DNA of 37,358 nucleotides from Spirochaetales bacterium (GCA_016934415.1 JAFGSW010000092.1:1-37358); one strand, 5' to 3'; shown: positions 25,982 through 34,389, counted from the first letter of the stretch. Translations and numbers: made by a program. Notes: generated by a model not told the origin, from the sequence alone.

Positions 25982-26940
25982 CGTTCGAGGCCGGTCGGCG
26001 TCTTCACCTTGGAGACGATCTCCCGCGCCACCTGCGCCGGGCTCGCGTTCTCAAGCCGCGCTTCCGCCCGGAGATGGAGGCGGTGGGGGATGACGATGTC
26101 CGCCACGCCGAGGACGTCCTCGGGCGAGACGAAATCGCGGCCCTCGAGAAAAGCCGCCGCCTGGGAGGCGAGCAGGAGATGCTGGGAGCCGCGCGGGCTC
26201 ATGCCGAGCCGGACCTTGGAGCTCGATCGCGTCTTCCCCGCGATCGCGACGATGTATTCCTTGATCTTGTCGTCCGCGAACACCCGCCGCACGGCGAGCC
26301 TGATCTCGGAGACGTCCGCGGGCGTCATCACCGGCTCGAGCTTTTGGAGGGGGTCCTCTTCCTGGAAGCGGGAGAGGATGTTCCGCTCGTCGGGCTCCGG
26401 CGGGTAGCCGAGGGAAAACGACACGCCGAAGCGGTCCACCTGGCCCTCCGGGAGGGGGAAGGTGCCCGTGAAGGAGAGGGGATTCTGGGTGGCGATGACG
26501 AAGAACGGCTCGGGCAGAACGTGGGTGGTCCCGTCCACGCTCACCGCGTGCTCCTGCATCGCCTCGAGGAGGGCGGACTGGGTGCGCGCGCTCGCCCGGT
26601 TGATCTCGTCCGCCAGGATGAACTGGTGCATGACCGCGCCCGGCTTGAAGAGGAAGTCATGCCGCTCGGCGCTCCACACCGTCGTGCCGATGACGTCTCC
26701 GGGGAGGAGGTCGGGCGTGAACTGGAGGCGGGCGAAGTCGAGGCCCGCCGAGCGGGCCAGGGTCTTGGCGAGCGTGGTCTTGCCCACGCCGGGGATGTCC
26801 TCCACGAGCACGTGCAGGCCCGAGAAGAATCCGACGCACAGGCTGCGGACCGCGCCCGTATTGCCGACGAAGACGGTGCCGATGTTGTCCCTCAGCACGT
26901 TCACTTTTCCAAGCAGGGGGCGGGTGTCTTGACGCGCCAT
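25978..26940 (-). CDS. MoxR-family AAA+ ATPase
   Basis: This is a 320-residue cytosolic ATPase. ATG at 26940 is preferred: AAAGGA lies upstream at normal spacing, while the longer frame begins among promoter-like sequence. Walker A is DIPGVGKTTLAKTL, Walker B is ILADEINRASARTQ, and sensor-like motifs follow (ATQNPLSFTGTFPLPEGQVD and RFGVS). A C-terminal lid domain (MSPRGSQHLLLASQAAAFLE) completes the family pattern. MoxR proteins act as chaperone-like activators of partner proteins that carry von Willebrand A-like folds. It is the first gene of the three-gene operon. No confident promoter was identified. Confidence 0.94.
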   Translation of the reverse strand: MARQDTRPLLGKVNVLRDNIGTVFVGNTGAVRSLCVGFFSGLHVLVEDIPGVGKTTLAKTLARSAGLDFARLQFTPDLLPGDVIGTTVWSAERHDFLFKPGAVMHQFILADEINRASARTQSALLEAMQEHAVSVDGTTHVLPEPFFVIATQNPLSFTGTFPLPEGQVDRFGVSFSLGYPPEPDERNILSRFQEEDPLQKLEPVMTPADVSEIRLAVRRVFADDKIKEYIVAIAGKTRSSSKVRLGMSPRGSQHLLLASQAAAFLEGRDFVSPEDVLGVADIVIPHRLHLRAEARLENASPAQVAREIVSKVKTPTGLER

Positions 26941-27054
26941 AATCATCCTTTCCGATTCTCGAAAACGATTTATACCCACTATGTTATCATTTTTCGTCCC
27001 GAAAAAAGTTCAGCGAAAAACACATCATTGCACAATAAAGATTTGCAAATTCAT

Positions 27055-27094
27055 TATAATCGGAAATACCGACAATGTAAAACATTGTCGGTAT
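27055..27094. repeat. TATAATCGGAAATACC element with perfect 13-bp hairpin
   Basis: ATACCGACAATGT (27066-27078) and ACATTGTCGGTAT (27082-27094) form a perfect 13-bp stem with an AAA loop. The 16 nt TATAATCGGAAATACC (27055-27070) recur exactly at 35967-35982, again followed by CGACAA and a hairpin, so this is a dispersed element. Confidence 0.65.
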
Positions 27095-27397
27095 AAACCG
27101 CCGTGGAGGCGGAGGCATCGTGCGTGGTGTGCGGGTTATCCAATCATAGGCGGGCGCGGGCGGGTTGTCAAGAACGAAGACGTCCGCCCGCCTCCCGTTC
27201 GCCGACGGCTGTCACCATGGCGGCGGGGAAAAAGGGAACCACCCTGCGACAAGCTCGGGGCAAGCTCCTCACACGGATCAGGGAGAAGGGGCGGGAGAAG
27301 ACTTTGGAAATTGCTTTTGGACCGGGGTGAATCCCGATTATTCGGTAAGTGGAGACAATTTTCATCGGACCTGGCAAACCACGGAAATCACATCTCC

Positions 27398-27426
27398 TTG
27401 AAATCTCCGCCCGTGCGGCGTACAAT
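27398..27426 (+). promoter_or_regulatory. Promoter of the 27470 lipoprotein / FecR operon
   Basis: TTGAAA (27398-27403) and TACAAT (27421-27426) have an exact 17-nt spacer. The leader is about 37 nt and holds AAAGGAG before the ATG. Confidence 0.6.
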
Positions 27427-27469
27427 ATTCCATAGAGACCGGAATCACCTCCCCAACAAAGGAGCCCGC

Positions 27470-27958
27470 ATGAAATTTCCGCCCGTTCGCCGCCCCGCCC
27501 GCGCCGCGATCGCCGCCGCCGTCATCGCCCTCGCGGCCTTTTCCTGCGAGTCGCTCGTGAAGGTGGACGAGAACGAGGTCGACAAGGTGGTCGCCCTCGT
27601 CAGGGCGGGAGACGCCGCCCGGCTGGAAAAGCTCACCGCCCTTCCCTTTCTCCTCGACGGCGAGATCATCGCCCTGCCCGGGGACGCCGGGATTTTGTGG
27701 CGCAACCTCAAGGCGGCCGGCGTCACGCTCGCGGGGACAAGGCTCGTGCGCCTGACGCCCGCCGGGGGCGACGCCTACAAGCTCTTCGCGGACACGTGGG
27801 AGGTGAGCGTGTTCTTCAAGAAATACGTGCCGCCGAACGGCATGATCGCGGAGATCCGCTCGGATTCCGGCGCCTACCTCCTTCTCCTCGGCGGGTACGC
27901 CCTGGACGGGTACGCCCGGATCATCGGCCTGAAAATACTCGACGGAGGCGCTCCATGA
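27470..27958 (+). CDS. Lipoprotein of unknown function
   Basis: This is a 162-residue protein. AAAGGAG precedes the ATG at 27470; the longer open frame upstream lacks support. An Arg-rich start (MKFPPVRRPARAA) and hydrophobic core lead to a lipobox reading AFSC, so Cys24 should be lipidated. The mature chain contains a helical piece (VDKVVALVRAGDAARLEKL) and a beta-rich second half (FFKKYVPPNGMIAEI, AYLLLLGGYALDGY). No family is recognised. Its stop overlaps the FecR gene start (ATGA), so the two proteins are made together and may act at the same membrane. Confidence 0.82.
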   Translation: MKFPPVRRPARAAIAAAVIALAAFSCESLVKVDENEVDKVVALVRAGDAARLEKLTALPFLLDGEIIALPGDAGILWRNLKAAGVTLAGTRLVRLTPAGGDAYKLFADTWEVSVFFKKYVPPNGMIAEIRSDSGAYLLLLGGYALDGYARIIGLKILDGGAP

Positions 27959-28974
27959 GGCGAACGGCCGCGGTTCTCATCCTGGCGACGGTCATCGTCT
28001 CAAGCCTGGCCGCCCAATCCAACCCGCTCATCATCTACTCCGAGGGCGAGGCCCTGGTGCAGGACGCGAAAGGCGGGCGCCGTTCCGCCGCCATCGGAAC
28101 GTTCGTCTACGTCGACGAGACGCTCATCACCGGCAGGGGCGGCCGTATCCAGCTTCAGTCCCGGGACGGCGTCTTCGACATGAGCGAGAACACCGCCTTC
28201 AAACTGATGCAGGCGCAGACCAAGGGCAAAAAGCAGAACGCCTACGTCGTGGCCCTGGGCCGCGTGAGCATGAAAATGCGGAAGGTCGCCGCGGGAGGAA
28301 CGCCCCCGCGCCTCGGCTCGACCACCGCCGCCGCCGGCGTCAAGGGCACCGAGCTCGACGTCTACGAGGGCGCGGACGGTTCCTCACTCATCCTCGTGAC
28401 CGAGGGAGAGGTGGAGGTCGAGTCGCAGGGGAAGACCGTCACCCTCGCCGCGAACGAGGGCGTGGAAGTGACCCCCGGCCGGGCGCCGGGGGCGAAGTAT
28501 ACATTCAGTGAATTCATCGATTACAGCAAATGGAACCAGAATAAACTTGAAGAGATGATGAAAGATCCGGTCGGAAGCTTGAAGCTGGTTGAAGCGGAGC
28601 TCAACGGCTATATGAAAAAAATAGAGACGATGGATGTCGAGTATAAAGAGAAAATCGAATGGTTCAAAAACGAATTCAGCAAACTGGATGAAATTGAAAA
28701 AACTCAGGGAAAAGAAGCTCGGTACAAGCGTTATCACGAGATATCACCGATAGGAAATGAAGCCAGCTATCTCGCGATAGACATCCGTTTCCAGACAATA
28801 ATGGCCTTGTCATTGCGGCGATTCGTCCTGGGGCGGATGTATTTCTTTATAAAACTAAAATATATAAATAATTATTCCGACAAGACTTATATTGCATTCA
28901 TGACCGAATATCGGAGTATTTTGCAGACGTTCACAACGGTGACTCAATCACACGTTGTGGACCAAGACATTTAA
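27955..28974 (+). CDS. Secreted FecR-domain protein with compositionally distinct C-terminal part
   Basis: This is a 339-residue protein. The signal peptide is MRRTAAVLILATVIVSSLAA with probable cleavage after AAQ. Residues about 30-180 form a FecR-like beta domain (EGEALVQDAKGGRRSAAIG, GGRIQLQSRDGVFDMSENTA, GRVSMKM, TAAAGVKGTELDVYEG, VTEGEVEVESQGKTVTL). From about residue 182 (nucleotide 28500) codon use turns abruptly A+T-rich, and the chain becomes charged and helical (KWNQNKLEEMMKDP, EYKEKIEWFKNEF), without a recognised domain. The frame runs through this boundary intact. A fusion of a native FecR domain to imported sequence would explain it. The next lipoprotein gene follows after 11 nt. 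Confidence 0.87.
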   Translation: MRRTAAVLILATVIVSSLAAQSNPLIIYSEGEALVQDAKGGRRSAAIGTFVYVDETLITGRGGRIQLQSRDGVFDMSENTAFKLMQAQTKGKKQNAYVVALGRVSMKMRKVAAGGTPPRLGSTTAAAGVKGTELDVYEGADGSSLILVTEGEVEVESQGKTVTLAANEGVEVTPGRAPGAKYTFSEFIDYSKWNQNKLEEMMKDPVGSLKLVEAELNGYMKKIETMDVEYKEKIEWFKNEFSKLDEIEKTQGKEARYKRYHEISPIGNEASYLAIDIRFQTIMALSLRRFVLGRMYFFIKLKYINNYSDKTYIAFMTEYRSILQTFTTVTQSHVVDQDI

Positions 28975-28985
28975 GGAGGAACAGA

Positions 28986-29414
28986 ATGAAGACATTACGG
29001 TTCTTTTTGATTATTCTTGCTTTTGCAGTTCTGCTCGTATACAGCTGCGATCTTTTCGGGGTATCTATAGGCTCTCGTGTAAGTTACTTTCAAGATGAGC
29101 TAAATTTCGGACGTAATTTACAGAGCCAGTTCCATCCATCCATTCGACCGTCATACGCCAGCTATACCCCGGATTCAGTCTTCGATAGTTCGTCGTTGGG
29201 AGCACAGAATGGTTCCTATGTCATAACTATGACCGGCTCCGACCAGCCCTATATTGGTGATATACGCTCTTGGGATGGAGTTATCAGCTGTAATAACTAT
29301 GGATCCAACGGCATTCACTTCTATTTTGAGCAAAGCGGGATGGACTGGTATATACTGGCTATTCTCCTCGATGCGCCGGAATCATATAATGTAGGCGATT
29401 ACTACTATTATTGA
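28986..29414 (+). CDS. A+T-rich lipoprotein gene, unknown function
   Basis: This is a 142-residue protein. MKTLRFFLIILAFAVLLVYS leads to a cysteine at residue 21 (lipobox VYSC), so lipidation is expected. The mature part is rich in Tyr, Ser and Asp (RPSYASYTPDS, VGDYYYY at the C-terminus) and probably beta-structured. No family is recognised. AAGGAGGAACAG stands before the ATG; this 18-nt start context equals that of the small lipoprotein gene at 18915. It is likely the third gene of the 27470 operon, but lies in A+T-rich DNA unlike the operon head. Confidence 0.75.
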   Translation: MKTLRFFLIILAFAVLLVYSCDLFGVSIGSRVSYFQDELNFGRNLQSQFHPSIRPSYASYTPDSVFDSSSLGAQNGSYVITMTGSDQPYIGDIRSWDGVISCNNYGSNGIHFYFEQSGMDWYILAILLDAPESYNVGDYYYY

Positions 29415-29460
29415 TCGCAATTGCAAATTGGAAGTAATTTGTTTGCTTCCTAAAATTAAC

Positions 29461-30915
29461 TTAATGAGTATATTTTAATAACAATCCATTTTTAGCAGTC
29501 AATCCCACTAACGATACATTATTTCCAAAAGTGTAATTACCATTATAAAGTCTTCCTGCAGCGAATATATAATCTTCATTATTTGAAATATCAAACAGCG
29601 TTGAAGCCCCTGTACCACCTTCTACTTCAACTACAGATTTTGCCCATTTAGCGTTTCCGGAGCTATTGTAGTTAACAATTAATGTATTCCCTCTTCCTAC
29701 CGCATCAACAATAACTCCATTTCCAAAACCGAAAGTTGAAAAACCAGAAATACAACCACATGCATATACTGAGTTTTCAAAGGCAGTGACGCCAGTGAAG
29801 GAAGAATAATTTTCGCCAAACGCAACAGTTCGTGCCCACTGTGGTGATCCCGTGTTACTATACTTTACAATCACACAATTACCGTCAGAAAAAATTGCTC
29901 TTACAACAGCAGGGCCTCCAAAATAGAACCTGTTATTACCTTTGATGATACCAACGGCATATACATCTCCATTCATAGTGCAAACTGCATAAAATTCTGA
30001 ATCATTATCGGGTGTAAATTCCGTTGTTCTCGCCCACTGAGCAATTCCTGCATTTGTATATTTTACTATATAGGGATTTTTCCCGGCATAGGTTAATATC
30101 AGGTTAACTGAATTACCAAAATTTACTGTTCCAGTACCTGAAATACATCCGGAAATATAGATTCCATTTTCTTCAATCGCAATAGAATTAAAAAATATTG
30201 CTTGTCCGGAATCAATAGATGTTGCCCATTGCGCATTACCGTTTAAATCATAAATAGCCAAGAAGGGATTTCCATTTCCATTTGAACCGGAAAGTTGAAT
30301 TGAATTTCCAAAATCTATGGTTCCAGTAAAATATCCTGTTACATATATATTATTATAACTTACTGTAATTTTATACAACGCCCCAGATCCTGAGCAAATT
30401 ACTTTCTTTGCCCAAAGGAGAATCCCATTTTTTGAATATTTCACAATTATCATATTTCCGCCGGAGGAAGATCCCGTAAGGAAAATGGAATCACCTAAGT
30501 CGAAATTACCAGGTCCAATATGCCCAACCGCGTAAACATTATCTTTATATAATGCAATGCTTTGAAATAAAGAATAGCTTCCCGCTACAAGCGGGCATCT
30601 TGCCCAAAGAGGTGATCCATATTGATTATATTTAACTAAAATGTAGTTCGCTGTATCATCTATTCCATAAGCAGTCACATTATTACCAAAAAAGACATCA
30701 CCGCCTCGAATAAATCCAGCGATATAAACAGAATTGTCATTCACCGATATTGCCCAAAATTCCGAAGCCGCAGTATCACCAACCGTCGTCCTTGCCCACA
30801 ACGGCGTGCCGCTAGGTAACTGGTTGTCCATATGTATTATCCCGTTACAACCTGAAATGCAAAGCGACGCGGTAATCAAAATAACAGCGGAGGTTTTTAT
30901 AACAATCTTACCCAT
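29461..30915 (-). CDS. Repeat lipoprotein, SBBP / beta-propeller-like
   Basis: This is a 484-residue exported lipoprotein. A signal sequence ends in ISGC (Cys23). The mature part is built of about seven repeats of roughly 60-65 residues, each with a VKY(S/N)xxGxxxWAR(T) strand pair and a later VYxxGxIxGxxxFGN stretch (for example IVKYSNTGSPQWARTVAFGE, YAVGIIKGNNRFYFGG). This matches SBBP-type repeat proteins predicted to fold as a beta-propeller on the cell surface; the ligand is unknown. AAAGGAG precedes the ATG. Sequence is about 38% G+C (23 of 60 at 29581-29640) against about 73% in a sample from the MoxR operon (44 of 60 at 25381-25440), suggesting import. It converges with the 28986 lipoprotein gene. 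Confidence 0.88.
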   Translation of the reverse strand: MGKIVIKTSAVILITASLCISGCNGIIHMDNQLPSGTPLWARTTVGDTAASEFWAISVNDNSVYIAGFIRGGDVFFGNNVTAYGIDDTANYILVKYNQYGSPLWARCPLVAGSYSLFQSIALYKDNVYAVGHIGPGNFDLGDSIFLTGSSSGGNMIIVKYSKNGILLWAKKVICSGSGALYKITVSYNNIYVTGYFTGTIDFGNSIQLSGSNGNGNPFLAIYDLNGNAQWATSIDSGQAIFFNSIAIEENGIYISGCISGTGTVNFGNSVNLILTYAGKNPYIVKYTNAGIAQWARTTEFTPDNDSEFYAVCTMNGDVYAVGIIKGNNRFYFGGPAVVRAIFSDGNCVIVKYSNTGSPQWARTVAFGENYSSFTGVTAFENSVYACGCISGFSTFGFGNGVIVDAVGRGNTLIVNYNSSGNAKWAKSVVEVEGGTGASTLFDISNNEDYIFAAGRLYNGNYTFGNNVSLVGLTAKNGLLLKYTH

Positions 30916-30991
30916 CGAAATCTCCTTTTATAGTATCAGTTGTTTTTTATAGTTACGACCGGAGATTTACTATTGCATAAAGTTGACGCTA

Positions 30992-31020
30992 ATTATACCA
31001 AAAAAACATATCGATGAGAA
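30992..31020 (-). promoter_or_regulatory. Putative promoter of the repeat lipoprotein gene
   Basis: On the minus strand TTCTCA (31015-31020) and TATAAT (30992-30997) have a 17-nt spacer. The leader would be about 70 nt. Confidence 0.4.
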
Positions 31021-31094
31021 TATTTTAGGTCTTACCTTGCGGTAAACTGAAAACTCAGAAGAATCGATAAATCCATTGTTCCGCCATTCTACTG

Positions 31095-31580
31095 CAGCTT
31101 ACGAGTCGTCCGGCGCTTCTTACGAAACGCCCGCCGTTTTCTCCGAAGCGTCCGACATATCCACTACCCCTCACGTAAAATAGATCAGAGCCTGCCCTGA
31201 GCTGCATCGGAGCATGTATGCTCCGATGCTTAGTCGAAGGGTCCGGCGCTTTGTCGGAACCTTCCGGCGCTTTGTCGTAAACGCCCGGCGTTTTGTCGGA
31301 ACCTTCCGGCGTTTTGTCGGAACCTTCCGGCGCTTTATCGGAAACGTCCGGCGCTTTATCGGAAACGTCCGGCGTTTTGTCGGAAACGTCCGGCGCTTTA
31401 TCGGAAACGTCCGGCGCTTTATCGGAAACGTCCGGCGCTTTGTCGGAAACGTCCGGCGTTTTGTCGGAACCGTCCGGCGTTTTGTCGGAACCTTCCGGCG
31501 CTTTGTCGGAAACGTCCGGCGCATCTTACGAAACGTCCGGCGTAACTAACGAAACGCCCGGCGCTTCCGACGAAACGTCT
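31095..31580. repeat. 21-bp tandem repeat (minisatellite) interrupted by a palindromic element
   Basis: Sixteen head-to-tail 21-bp units run from 31242 to 31577. Each begins TCCGGCG (or CCCGGCG) and most end GGAAACG or GGAACCT, with C/T and A/G variants inside (CTTTA, CTTTG, TTTTG). Two more worn units lie at 31109-31150, and part of a third follows. The two groups are separated by A+T-richer sequence and the hairpin element at 31188-31241. The outer units share a CTTACGAAACG form, and the central ones are most alike. As the period is a multiple of three, most frames stay open, creating false ORFs (7-residue repeats SETSGAL, RRFIGNV, RRTFPIK). Confidence 0.9.
31188..31241. repeat. Hairpin element GAGCCTGCCCTGAGCT...AGTCGAAGGG, copy 1
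   Basis: The left end GAGCCTGCCCTGAGCT (31188-31203) is followed by a perfect 12-bp stem (GCATCGGAGCAT / ATGCTCCGATGC, 2-nt loop) and the right end AGTCGAAGGG (31232-31241). The first full array unit begins at the very next base. Copy 2 at 34390 shares both ends exactly. Confidence 0.8.
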
Positions 31581-31653
31581 GGTGCAGTCGGGGGTCCCTT
31601 CTCCGGCGAATCCGCTCGAAGGGTGCCCTCCGCATTTCCTCCTTCGCCCGGCC

Positions 31654-32724
31654 TCACACCCCCGTGCCGGCGGACAACACCGCCTGCGCGGCTCCCTTTT
31701 TCACCTCGTACGCCACGTCGAAGCTGCCCTCATAGTACCGGGCGTTCATGAGTATTTCGTAGGAACCGTCGCCATTGAGATCGGCGGCCGCCTCGAACGT
31801 GAACCGGTTGTGATGGAAGCCGGCGCCCTCGGGATAATATTCCCCCGCCAGCTCCACCAGCCGCGTCGCGCCTTTCGGAAGCGTCTCCAGGTACAGGACG
31901 CACGAGTAGGATTGGGGCGGCGCCTCGGCCCAGTCGTCGCTTCCGTAGCGCGTGCTTTGGACGATGGAGTCCATGTCGCCGTCGCCGTCGAGATCGATTG
32001 TGTACGCGGTCAGGTCGTCGGGGGGAACGGTGATGCCGTGCTTCTTCAAGTGCCCGGCAAGCGTCTTCCGGAGAGCGCCTGAGTCGTCCGCCGCCTCGGC
32101 GGCGGGCCCCCGGGGAAACGGGTTGTGTTCGGCGGTGAGCGCCAGGAAGAGCTCGGACGCCGCGTACCCCGGGGCGCGCGCCGCCGACAACCGCGGAGAA
32201 TCCGCGTACGGCGCGTCAAAGGGCGCGGCGGACACATCGCACGATCCTTGCGTCAGGAACGCCTCCCTGCCGTAAAAGCGAACCGGGAACGGTCCGTCCT
32301 CGTCGTACCAATCCAGCGCGTCGGGACCCTCCAGCCAGCCGCGGTCGGACCAGCCGCCCAGCAGGTACCCGCCGCAGCCGATCAGGGCCGGTTTTCCCCC
32401 GGTCGGCCGTTTCCCGCTTCTCGCCCCCTCCGAGAACAGCGCCTCCCACGTCCTCGCGTCGATCGCGCCCTTGACCGCGAGGCCCATTCTGAACTGGAAG
32501 CGGCCGACGGCCCGCCCGGTCATCGGCCCGAACCAGCCGTCGGCCTCGCCGACCTCGTCGTACCCCAGGGAGCGCAGCCGCTGTTGGGCGGCCGTGACGT
32601 CCGCGCCGTTCATCCGGGGGTCGGTCAGGAACAGCGAGCGCTTGAAGTGCGGGATCTGGGCGAAGAGACTCCCCGCGCCGAAAACGAGAAAAACAATGAC
32701 GATCGATGCGCATCGCCTTGTCAT
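31654..32724 (-). CDS. Secreted protein with peptidoglycan-binding-like domain and calcium-type aspartate loops
   Basis: This is a 356-residue exported protein. ATG at 32724 follows GGAGGTGA by 6 nt and starts a signal peptide (MTRRCASIVIVFLVFGAGSL, cleavage after FAQ). Residues about 38-95 match the PG_binding_1 fold (DVTAAQQRLRSLGYDEVGEA, DGWFGPMTGRAVGRFQ). Two Asp-rich loops further on, DLDGDGDMDSIV and DLNGDGSYEILM, are of the FG-GAP/VCBS or EF-hand type and may bind calcium. The region between has no recognised domain. It lies 66 nt downstream of the solute-binding protein gene and is likely in the same transcript. The role is unknown; cell-wall attachment is suggested by the first domain. 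Confidence 0.85.
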   Translation of the reverse strand: MTRRCASIVIVFLVFGAGSLFAQIPHFKRSLFLTDPRMNGADVTAAQQRLRSLGYDEVGEADGWFGPMTGRAVGRFQFRMGLAVKGAIDARTWEALFSEGARSGKRPTGGKPALIGCGGYLLGGWSDRGWLEGPDALDWYDEDGPFPVRFYGREAFLTQGSCDVSAAPFDAPYADSPRLSAARAPGYAASELFLALTAEHNPFPRGPAAEAADDSGALRKTLAGHLKKHGITVPPDDLTAYTIDLDGDGDMDSIVQSTRYGSDDWAEAPPQSYSCVLYLETLPKGATRLVELAGEYYPEGAGFHHNRFTFEAAADLNGDGSYEILMNARYYEGSFDVAYEVKKGAAQAVLSAGTGV

Positions 32725-32790
32725 GAGACTCACCTCCGAAGATATCGCCGTGCATGACGGGCCGCGCGGAGAACCGGTACGATGCGGCAA

Positions 32791-34065
32791 TTATTCATTC
32801 GTCAATGACCTTTCATAAGCTTCGCCGACCATCCGCGCGCATTGTTCCGGGGTGATTTTCCCGGCGAACATAAGCTGCGTTCCGTCCAGGATCGCCGTTC
32901 CGACGGGGGGCGGCAGATACTGGTCATAGTAGAGTTGTAAATAACCGGCCGCGGCCACCGCTTCGGCGACGGCAGCCAGGTTGGGATCATCTAGCGCGGC
33001 CTCGGCGCCGGGTACGGTCGGAATGCCGCCGAGACGGCTTGAGGCGATTCTTGTCTGGATCTCGGCGCTGGTGAGGTATTTCAGGAACTCGACCGCCTCA
33101 TCCGGCGCGTCTCCGCCGAGGACGAGCCCGTTGCCGCCGCCCATGCAGTCGGTGATCGCGCCGGCGCCGTATTCCACCGCCGGGAAGCTCGCGAAGCCCA
33201 TCTTGTCTCCGAGACCTCTTTTATCCCTCGAGCAGGCGGCGCTGACTCCCGGAGACCAATGGCCCATCAGGGTCATCGCGGCCTCGCCGTCGCCCATGAG
33301 GGCCTCCGCGGAGTCGTAGTGGTCGGCCAGGAACCCCTTCTGAAAGGGCTGCAGGTCGACGAGCTCTTTCAGCATCTCCCCGGCCCTTACCCAGGTTTCG
33401 TCGTAAAAGAAACCCTCGCCGGAAATCACCCTGTCGAACGCGGCCCTGCCGCCGATGCGCATCGCCAGGTACACCCACCAGAAATGGCCGGGCCACTTGT
33501 CGCCCTCGCCCAAGGCGATGGGAGTGATGCCGGCTTCCTTCAGCTTCCGCACCAGCTCCAAAAAACCGTCCCAGGTCGGGGGGAAGGACGTATAGCCCGC
33601 CCGTTCCAGGAGCTCTTTGTTGTACCACATGCCCACGCAGCCCATGTCGTACGGCAGGCCGTAGAGCTTTCCCTTGTACCTGAACACGTCCGTCGCGCTG
33701 ATCCTGACAGGCCAGGTTGCATACTCTTCGCTGATGTCCCTCAGCAGACCGGCCTCGGCATAGGGAATCATGCAGTTGCCGCCCCAGCTGCGGAAAATGT
33801 CCGGGGGAGTTCCGGCCTGCATCACCGTTGCCAGCTTGGACTTGAAGGCTTCGTTTTCGAGCACGGTGATTCGGATGGCAACGTTCGGATGCGATTTCAT
33901 GAAATCATCGCAGATGTCCCGCCATACGGTCTGATGCTCGTCCCTGATGTCCAGGTGCCAGAAATCGATGGTCACCGGTGCATTGTCCTGGGCCGCGCAG
34001 GGCGACAGGATCACGACCGAAAAAAAGGCCAGGCACACCGATAGTAGGCATTTGCTTCGGAACAT
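32791..34065 (-). CDS. Extracellular solute-binding protein of a sugar-type ABC transporter (family 1)
   Basis: This is a 424-residue protein. ATG at 34065 is chosen because AGGAGG lies 5 nt upstream and the result is a clean signal peptide (MFRSKCLLSVCLAFFSVVIL, then SPCAAQ). The mature part has the family hallmarks: ITVLENEAFKSKLATVMQAG and PPDIF near the N-terminus, YGLPYDMGCVGMWYNKELLE, FPPTWDGFLEL, GEAAMTLMGHW, and EAVEFLKYLTSAEIQ. Such proteins deliver sugars or oligosaccharides to membrane permeases. No permease or ATPase gene is in the window, so it is an orphan here. It diverges from the beta-lactamase-family genes across a 514-nt gap. Confidence 0.93.
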   Translation of the reverse strand: MFRSKCLLSVCLAFFSVVILSPCAAQDNAPVTIDFWHLDIRDEHQTVWRDICDDFMKSHPNVAIRITVLENEAFKSKLATVMQAGTPPDIFRSWGGNCMIPYAEAGLLRDISEEYATWPVRISATDVFRYKGKLYGLPYDMGCVGMWYNKELLERAGYTSFPPTWDGFLELVRKLKEAGITPIALGEGDKWPGHFWWVYLAMRIGGRAAFDRVISGEGFFYDETWVRAGEMLKELVDLQPFQKGFLADHYDSAEALMGDGEAAMTLMGHWSPGVSAACSRDKRGLGDKMGFASFPAVEYGAGAITDCMGGGNGLVLGGDAPDEAVEFLKYLTSAEIQTRIASSRLGGIPTVPGAEAALDDPNLAAVAEAVAAAGYLQLYYDQYLPPPVGTAILDGTQLMFAGKITPEQCARMVGEAYERSLTNE

Positions 34066-34389
34066 TACATCCTCCTGTTTTTCTTGCATGAGCAACCGTT
34101 ATGGCGTTCAGGGGACGGAAGCCCACGCTCAACCGGGGAGCTTTTCGACCGGAAACGGCTTATGAGCCATACTGTACCACAATAAAAACCGCCTTTCCAT
34201 ATTTCCCGGGCGCCCTTGCGCCAACCGCGGTAAAAAACTTCAAGATCGATCGCCATGCCGCATTCTTTCCGGTGGCTCCGCTTTATGACGGGCGGGCCAC
34301 CCGGACGCAAGCGTCCGGTTCGCCATACCAAATATATTCTCAGGAGCCTTCCCAAACACTTTCCTTGGCTTCTTCCTCTTCCATGTGAG

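Larger units (their letters stand above)
26941..27469. other. 529-nt gap between divergent genes: palindromic element, degenerate repeat, promoter
   Basis: The left part carries the TATAATCGGAAATACC palindromic element (27055-27094). GCGGGCGG (27156-27163) can pair with CCGCCCGC (27184-27191). GCGACAAGCTCGGGGCAAGC (27247-27266) looks like a worn copy of the GCCCTGAGCT...GTCGAAGGG element. The right end holds the promoter of the lipoprotein gene. I see no coding region. Confidence 0.5.

Noticed and set aside
31095-31580. CRISPR array
   Set aside because: The units are directly adjacent with no unique spacers, and there are no cas genes in the window.
31171-31751. Repetitive ORFs across the minisatellite on both strands (7-residue repeats)
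   Set aside because: The 21-bp period keeps most frames open automatically. None has a promoter, ribosome-binding site or plausible N-terminus, and the starts lie inside the array or in the inserted hairpin element.
34301-34318. CCGGACGC-AA-GCGTCCGG as a transcription terminator
   Set aside because: No T-run follows on either strand. It is left as a palindrome of unknown role in the gap description.
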